A stretch of DNA of 64,000 bases, taken from NCBI GenBank assembly GCA_015183035.1, contig JACZZP010000008.1:1-64000 (forward strand). The letters are read 5' to 3'. The stretch comes from Meloidogyne chitwoodi (Eukaryota > Nematoda > Chromadorea > Rhabditida > Meloidogynidae). Positions 57,230 through 64,000 of this stretch are shown piece by piece. Position numbers and translations under genes: made by a program. The notes below the pieces were generated by a model that had not been told where the DNA came from, did no database searches, and saw only the letters and a program-made list of their open reading frames with translations. The first letter of the stretch is position 1, and every line of letters begins with the position of its first letter.

Positions 57230-58700
57230 CTATATAATTAAAAACTTAATTTTACACGTGAGTGTTTTTTCATCCCGATCCGCAGAGACATTGAAATAAT
57301 GGCATAGCCATTTAAAAGCTCGAATCCTTCTATTCTCTCCACCACCACCTGGGGGCTTCTGGTCTTCGCCAGTACATTCGTTATTAATGATAAGACTTGT
57401 AGGTCCAAATATAGCACCTGAATAACCTGCCGCTTCGTTCTCTAAGCCAGCATTCCATTGACCTAGTATCAAAATTTTTATCTCCCTATGGACTCATGCA
57501 TTATCTATTTTACCTAAGATAATGTCATGCATAGCTGGCTTGGGTGGTTGAGGAGTCATATAGAACCATAGAGAGGCGAGTAATGCAAGTGGAGGATCCC
57601 TCTTAGTGATCACCAGATTTGGATTGTTCAACAAGTCGGCGCTTATATTTTGTATTTTTAACCATTCTCCAAACTTATTGTAATATATATTTTAAAATTT
57701 GTATACAATCTTCTCTTTCTTACACCCCTTCGGACCGAAATCTCTCATAATAAAAGGTTAGAACAAATATGGGAGATACGTCACAGAACCCCAATGAATG
57801 CCAGAATAATTATTGCAATTTAGTAAAGTAGTTAGATATATTGAGGAAACTGTGTTTGAAGCGTTTAAAAAATTTTGTACTAACCTGAACATAGTTGTAA
57901 TTGTAGGAAAGCTGCAAAATATTGTATCGCAGTAGATTATTAAAATACCTGAATAGCTCCTCTTCCGAAATAACAACTTTTAAAGTATTTTCCTTCAGTG
58001 TCATTTCCACATTCATAGAATAGTGAAGGAGAGCAGTATCTTGTAATTATAGAGTTAAATCTTATTTAATTGAAGATTTAACAACCTTCCGCTTGCAATA
58101 CAAAGATCTCCATCCTCAGGTCTTCCAAATGATTGTGCTAAAAATGCAGACTTAGGTCCACCCTCAAACCAATTGTAGAGACCACCACGGAAGAAACAGT
58201 CATCAGCTTGTGACTCGCTTAATCCACTATATACTTTCTTAAGTTAAAACAACAATTTATGTGTACTTTATTTGGTAAACTGAAATATCATTTAGGCCAG
58301 TTTCTTGAATGGCATGTGCAAAAAAGTTTGCCACATCTCGACGACTATTTTCCTTCGATGTATAGCTGTTATTCAATAATATCTCTTCTCCAAAACGTGG
58401 AAAATAGCGAACAGCTATTTTAAATGCTTCGAATGAGTATGGTGAACACGGGTGAGGCCCCCAACCAAGATTAGAAAATGGAAAGAGATCTTCAAACATT
58501 TCTTTTGTAAACCATCTTTCGAGAGTCGTTGTGGGAAGTCTATTAGGATCTATTGGCAACTCACAACGAAGTGGTGGATTTGCACCTTTTACTTTGTAAT
58601 TTAATTCTATAGAACATTTAAATATAGCTCTTGATGAGATAATATGAAATAAATCTAATATGAGTATAATAAAAATGATATGTTGCAATTTGACAAACAT
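57230..58700 (-). CDS. Secreted GH19-family chitinase-like protein
   Basis: GH19 enzymes hydrolyse chitin with inversion. From Met at 58700 (an upstream Met at 58751 is possible) there is a signal peptide MFVKLQHIIFIILILDLFHI. Then LERWFTKEMFEDLFPFSNLG, YSFEAFKIAVRYFPRFGEEI and VANFFAHAIQETG follow, where the Glu aligns with the catalytic acid of the plant HETTGG motif. DDCFFRGGLYNWFEGGPKSA, CYFGRGAIQLSYNYNYVQFG and LLNNPNLVITKRDPPLALLA come next. The rest is SLWFYMTPQPPKPAMHDII, GQWNAGLENEAAGYSGAIFG and NNECTGEDQKP; it ends CKIKFLII at TAG 57230. Blocks are in GH19 order with no break. Eggshell or cuticle remodelling, or acting on fungal chitin, are possible roles; the sequence does not decide. 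Confidence 0.8.
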
Positions 58701-58751
58701 TTTGATGCACTGAGATTGCGTAAACATAAATAGGTTTAGATGTTTTAGCAA

Positions 58752-59241
58752 ATTAGAAAATTAATACAATCCATATTTTTTGGTTGCTTATTGATGCAGA
58801 TGTTGGAAACAAGAAAAAATAAATTAGTGCACTTACCGGTTAAATAAAATCTATATTTTTAGTAACTAGTACATGCTATTCAACTTAAAATATTCTTTAT
58901 ATGCGCGAGTTAGATCTAATTTCAATATTTACTCTAAGAATTTGGTTGACAAATAAAAGACTATTTCTTTAACTTTTATTGTAAAGATTTCAAGAATATT
59001 TTATTGCAAAAAATCTAAATAAAGTTGCCATTTAAAAGCTAAATCACAGGGGTTTGAAACAAAATTAAGTGAAATTAAGGAATAATGATTCAAGTTTTAA
59101 GTGAAAAAAATTAAAGGGAAACAAATATTGAAATGAATAAATAGGGAATTTTTGGCATTTCGATTGTGTCAATTATTCGATGAATTTTTCGGTAAAACTA
59201 ACCTATTGCGTGTGAGCATCTACTTTTATCTTTGAAAGTAT
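58752..59241. other. Intergenic region between chitinase and AP-2
   Basis: AT-rich, about 490 bp, upstream of the chitinase gene (minus) and downstream of AP-2. Nothing conserved recognised. Confidence 0.4.
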
Positions 59242-61264
59242 TTATTTTTGTTGCTCATAAATTATTCTCACTTGATGCTCTAAAAACCGTAGAAAGCAAT
59301 TGACACCAACTTGGATAGCAGGATTTCCTAAATAATATTTTCAATGTAATTAATATAACTAAAAATAACCGAATCCATGAGTTAGCATCGAAAATGTTGA
59401 GAGAGGTGCTTGTAACTCGTTTGTAATTGGCTCTGTATTCTGAAATTTTATGAACATTAGTTTAAAAATATCATAAGTTTTCTGGGTTCTTAAGTTCTAT
59501 CAAAAATATTAATCATAGGATGAAAATCACACAAAACATTAATTTATTCGGGGAATTTGGTAGTAAGAAACAAATAAAATATTTTATCCATCGAACAGAT
59601 CTGAACCTCCTCTTCTAATTGTGAGCTTCGCTCACATTGTTAGACACTATACCACTAAGCTACCAAGTCTATTCCTTTACTTTCTATTTTAAAGATCATT
59701 TACTTAAGTGTTTTAACCAGAAAAAAAATTACATTTTCCATGTTTGGGCTTCCGTCTCTAGAAAGCAGCTCCAAAAATTGACTTGTTAATCGAATTGCAG
59801 ACGTCAACTTTTGAAGACGGATTGAATTGTAATTTTCATTACTAATATCGTCATTCCATTGAGAAATTCCAGGAATAATTGTAGTTTTTATTTTGCTGAA
59901 TGAATTGAGTGCCTCAAAAGCCATCAGTTTGGCAGGAAATTCTGTTTCACAAATCTAATGAAAAAATTTCAAGTTAAGGTAAAAACTATATAGACTATTC
60001 CCTGAATCTATCTAAAAATAATAAAAAAAAACCTTTTTGAAATCATTAGCAAGCTGTAAGCTTTCAGCCTCTGTTAATGCTGATAACAAAGTAACTTGAG
60101 AAAGTCTCCTTCGTCCTCGCGGTATTGATAAACCAACTTGGCTCAACTCTTCAACAAGCATCTGACTTTTCTCTGGCATTTTTGCACGTCTCAATAATGC
60201 CCCTAATAAACTGAAAATTCAAACAAACGAGTTTAAATAAATTATTAAAATTAAATTTACCTGAAATTGAAGGACTCAGGCCCCATCAATCGGCTAAAAT
60301 TAAAGGATAATTTATAAAATCAGAAAGTTAAAGAATACCGTTTCACTTCTCCAACAGTCATTTTATATTTGACAACGTTTGAAAGCAAAGAAAGTCGACC
60401 TGGTACTTGGGCAAAAATTCTAAAAAATATTCATACAATTATTTCTAATTGCATAAAATTCGGAAGTAAACGATTCAACTTAAATGTTAGCAACGAGAGC
60501 AATTTCCTGGCACTTTTAATTTGTCAACCATCCCGGATAACATTTATGAACAACCTATGATGAATCGTTTCCTCTCTCTAAAATTTAACAAACCGATCGC
60601 AAGGGACAGATTTAGCCAATGCATTCTCGCCAATTTCGCCTGAAGTTCGTAAAAAATCGAAGTTCTTGGTTGGAGAATTAACTAGAGTTGCATACGACGA
60701 TAATGGAGTGGAAATATCATATTTCAGTTCTTTACTCTTTTGCAGTTGTTGGCTAAGTGGCGGAGTTTGTGCTAGAGAAGTCCAAAAAAAAGAACATCCC
60801 CCACTGGAACTACAACTAGCCGTCTCATTGTCATCCCCAGTTGTATCGCAATAAAAGTTGGTGTCTTCGGGCATTTCTTGCTTGATGTTTGTTTCATTCA
60901 GTTTATTTAATATAGGCTGTAGTTCACTGACACCATCAACACCTATTTCGAAGTTAAAATACATTTATGAAAGATACAAGTTACTTACCAACATTTGTAG
61001 CTTGTGATCTTTTTGGTAATCCTTGATGAGCCAAACGAGCTTTTTTTTTCTCAAGCAGTTCTTGAATTGCTAGAGGTCTCTAGATAAAAAAGATTGTCAT
61101 TAAAGTGAAAATATTAACAAAAAAAATTTTCTTACCTTTCTCTCAACATATTCAGACTCTTTTGGCAACAAAGGACTTAATTGTTGCTCTAATGATTTTG
61201 GGATAGCTATAATTTTTCTATATTCTTCCAATGGTTCAGAAATTGAGCAATCAGTGCTTGTCAT
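59242..61264 (-). CDS. AP-2 family transcription factor
   Basis: Sequence-specific factor with a basic helix-span-helix domain. From ATG 61264 (an upstream Met at 61306 would add a hydrophobic stretch and is less likely) come SLEQQLSPLLPKESEYVERK and RPLAIQELLEKKKARLAHQG. A Ser-rich activation region follows (ETASCSSSGGCSFFWTSLAQ), then the DNA-binding/dimerisation block: [20 protein letters not shown] (human [20 protein letters not shown]), ESFNFSLLGALLRRAK, LSIPRGRRRLSQVTLLSALT, ICETEFPAKLMAFEALNSF, LTSQFLELLSRDGSP, FSMLTHGFG and NPAIQVGVNCFLRFLEHQV. TAA at 59242. The chain is complete. The intron between the SP and THGFG exons holds a tRNA-like sequence. The GC-richer 61440-61960 upstream probably contains its promoter. 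Confidence 0.9.
59590..59668 (-). other. tRNA-like sequence in AP-2 intron
   Basis: On the minus strand, ggtagcttagtggtatagtg matches a tRNA D-arm/A-box, and aggaggttcagatctg resembles a B-box. Between them a tctaa/ttaga stem encloses a perfect hairpin tgtgagc-gaa-gctcaca, as if an intron or insertion filled the anticodon loop. The T-arm does not pair properly, so this is probably a tRNA pseudogene or SINE head. Confidence 0.45.
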
Positions 61265-61306
61265 TTTAAGGCAAAATAAAATAAAGGCGATAAAGAAAAA
61301 AGGCAC

Positions 61307-62701
61307 TTTTCAATGTGGACCTAAAATCCTTTCGGGAAATTATTACATCAAAATTTAATTAAATACATTAAAATAAAAAGATATACATATTACAACACAC
61401 ATATTAAGCAAAATTTAAGGGAAAATATATTTATGATGCGCTGCTGACAGTACATACTTCGGTAGACGGCTGGGACATCAACACAAAATGAGCCGCTGCC
61501 AACGGCAGCAGCCAAACATTCTGCATCCCCACATTCACTTTCCTTCTCTCTATTCATTCACAATCAGTACTGACAGCGGGACCGGGAAAAGAGATGCGGA
61601 TAGTAAAAAAGGATGATGTTTGCGAAGAGGCGAGGAACGAATTTCGCCGATGGCTGTGTTTGGAGGGTGACTGCGTGCGCTTCCCTTGACTTTTACCCAA
61701 CTCTTCGTCCCATCCATTCCTTTAATTCTTCCAATCATTTTCCCTATGGCTTTGCTCGTGGGAGGGTGAGGATGATGTGACTTACTGTCTGAGCGCCCGG
61801 GAAGAGAAAAGATGAGAGCAATCGGGAGAGGAACACAAACAAAACGCTGCCGGTCGTTGCTGCCAGCCGTGGGACAAAACAACAGGAATCAGTCTTATTC
61901 CCCCTTTACCCAGCAATGGTGAAGGGAAGAGAAAGGATTGCCCGCCGGGTGCATACAAATGAAAATTTGTTTAGTTGATTCGGCATACGAATAGGGAAAA
62001 GTAAACGAATAAGATAGAGATAAGTACAAGCATGAGAAAAGGATTGCGATAAAAAGTATCAAAAAAGCGAAATACAATTAAAAAATGAAAACAAAAATCC
62101 AAATTTCAGCTTTTCATAAATAAAAAATATAGGAGTATGTAATGCCTGAAGGAAAATAAAAGCGCAATGAATAAAGCAAAGTTGCGCAGCCATGTGATAG
62201 AGAAATCGTTCATTTTAAATTTGAAATTTCGCCTCGGGCGACTAACAATGTCTTTAACCTACAAGGTGAACAGCCATTCTAGTCTCTTTATCGTCCACTT
62301 TCCCAAACTCAAATGAAAGAGACGAAGAACTAACCTTTCAAATCGATGCCCCTAAGGCCTTTGCTATATTTGGATAGCGCAATGTAGTGTAAGAAAAGGT
62401 CGTCACTGTAGGACCTGAGCCCACCGGCAATAGGCTATGCACTTCCCTCTGTTTGTCCTCCTTCCGTGGCCCTTCAGATGAAAAAAGAATGATGGTACTA
62501 ACAGGCGAAAAGAATTATCTAATTGTAATATTCATACCATTAACTTCTCCCTATACTAAATGCACTGATAGTGGTGTACCCGGATTTGCCGTTTTTATCA
62601 TAACTTTCTATGTGTTTTCTAAAGAAATTTTTAAAAATAATCGTAAACTGTTCCTAATCTTTTAATATTATAAAAACAAATATAGATTACAAAATTTCCT
62701 A
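61307..62701. other. Long intergenic region, GC-richer in the middle
   Basis: 1.4 kb between AP-2 (minus) and the 3' end of NDUFS2 (minus). 61440-61960 is clearly less AT-rich and contains the hairpin gccgctgccaacggcagcagcc (about 61492) and a related gctgccggtcgttgctgcca (about 61846). Long frames here have no protein-like composition. Probably promoter and 5' leader of the AP-2 gene. Confidence 0.45.
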
Positions 62702-64000
62702 TTATCTATCGATTTCTCCAAAAACAACATCAAGTGTGCCAATTATTGCAACTAAATCGGGAATTAAATGCATGTAAGAAATGTCATGAATTTTGGAAAG
62801 ATGTGCATATCCAGGAGCACGAATAAAACATCTAAAAACAAAATGTTGAATATTACGGATTAGAACGAATAAATTACCTATAAGGTTTGCTTGTTCCGTC
62901 GGCTACAAGATAAACACCAAATTCGCCTTTGGGTGCTTCAGTTGGTACATAAACATGACCAGGCGGCACCTGGAATCCTTCGGTAAAGAATTTAAAATGA
63001 TGAATTAGTGCTTCCATGCTTTCCTAAATTTTAGTTTATTTAAAAATTATTAAATTTACGAACCTTCATTTCTGCTCGGCTTGGCGGCATAATTTTTTGA
63101 TCGTCAATCTTAACCTCTCCCCGCGGCATTTTATTTAGGCATTGAAGGATTATTTTCAAACTTTCACGCATTTCCATCATTCTGCATAAATACCTGAAAA
63201 ATAATATATTAGTACGTCAGTAAAGTTGTTAATAATGAAAAGTGAGAATGTCAATGTGATACTTTTTCCTCAAACGAACATTTTTATTTCGAGTGAAACC
63301 TTTTTTCATTGAAATCACAAAATTCACCTGTCGTAACAATCTCCTTTAGTACCAACAGGAACATCGAATTCAACTTCAGAATAGGCTTCATAAGGTTGCG
63401 TCTTTCTAAGATCCCATTTTATGCCAGACCCTCGTAACATAACACCAGAAAATCCCCAATTCAACGCATCAGCTGCTTTAACAATCTTAATTTTTTAATG
63501 TCAAAATAACAATTTCATAAACAAACCCCAATATCCTGAGTTCTTTTCTTCCATATTCTACTTTCAGTCAAAACGTCTTCTAACTCGTCAATCCTCGAAG
63601 GGAATTTCACTGACCAATCATAAATATCATCCAAAAGTCCAATAGGAATATCCCAAGCAACCCCTAAAATTGAAAAAATCAGAGAACTACATATAATCAT
63701 TAAACAAGAATACATAGCTTAATAATACAAAGTATCCTATTAACAACAATAAATTGAAAATGGATAATTAAAAACCTCCAGGTCGAATGTAATTTGCATG
63801 CATCCGCGCGCCACTTGCACGTTCACTAAATTCAAATAATTTTTCACGTTCTTCAAACATCCAAAAGAAGGGAGTCATTGCACCAACATCCAAAGCATGT
63901 GTGGTTATTCCCATAATGTGATTTTGGATGCGAGTCAGTTCAGCAAAGAGCGCTTAATTTTAAAAGATTAAAAAAGTTTTGAAATTTTAAATACTTCTGA
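62702..64000 (-). CDS. NDUFS2: NDUFS2, complex I 49-kDa subunit (5' end outside window)
   Basis: Core quinone-site subunit of mitochondrial complex I. Exons on the minus strand read [110 protein letters not shown] and [14 protein letters not shown]. The rest is [53 protein letters not shown], then [20 protein letters not shown] and the final DR at TAA 62702. All conserved C-terminal blocks are intact, so this is the functional-looking parent of the truncated copy at 11803-12644. The first exons, with the targeting sequence, lie beyond 64000. Confidence 0.95.

Overview
The window looks like nematode nuclear DNA. It is AT-rich and gene-dense, and its genes carry many introns, often only about 35-60 nt, ending in TTTTAG or TTTCAG. 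Several start codons sit a few bases after an AG acceptor that has no upstream donor, as expected for spliced-leader trans-splicing. The gene content includes nematode-type SPE-39/VIPAS39, a KQT channel, an SXP/RAL-2-like secreted protein, a GH19 chitinase and a ubiquitin-like/S27a fusion. A tylenchid or other clade IV worm is plausible, but that is inference. All functions come from reading the translations; no database search was run.

Layout. 1-950: direct repeats and a foldback transposon. 952-8156: five same-strand genes (RIOK3, an unknown, DPM3, a COMM-like protein, WDR6) spaced like an operon. 8279-9655: WDR5 on the minus strand. 9826-12644: a broken, 3'-truncated BBS2 joined to a 5'-truncated NDUFS2 fragment. 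12944-27022: an HSP70 ATPase domain, then a zinc-finger-like segment, then a cytoplasmic dynein heavy chain that lacks its tail, all in one continuous reading frame across the junctions. Near the dynein 3' end one intron is swollen by two tRNA-derived SINEs around a second foldback element. 27023-30080: two short elements with 8-bp target duplications and a decayed carnitine-pathway dioxygenase. 30083-33835: an SXP/RAL-2-like protein, a small secreted peptide and an orphan secreted protein. 34468-38406: a truncated talin. 38495-39109: a Merlin-like transposon with intact inverted repeats and target duplication. 39485-43079: a KCNQ channel. 44357-45110: ubiquitin-like/S27a. 45219-47849: ERCC1 and NAA25 (minus, both C-terminally short). 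48281-49736: SPE-39/VIPAS39 (C-terminally short, with a SINE in an intron). 49949-54403: an ARMC5-like ARM/BTB protein. 54575-56925: a short unidentified exon, diverged repeats and a 26-bp minisatellite of about 0.9 kb. 57230-61264: GH19 chitinase and AP-2 factor on the minus strand. 62702-64000: the functional-looking NDUFS2, cut by the window edge.

The main theme is recombination. Several gene pieces end or begin at abrupt breakpoints. One of them, the NDUFS2 fragment, is an inverted, intron-containing copy of the gene at the other end of the window. The most unusual object is the HSP70 - zinc finger - dynein motor reading frame. It could be a real chimera, a dead rearrangement or an assembly join, and RNA or long reads across the junctions would decide. 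Housekeeping genes between the breaks (RIOK3, DPM3, WDR6, WDR5, KCNQ, S27a, AP-2, chitinase) look intact.
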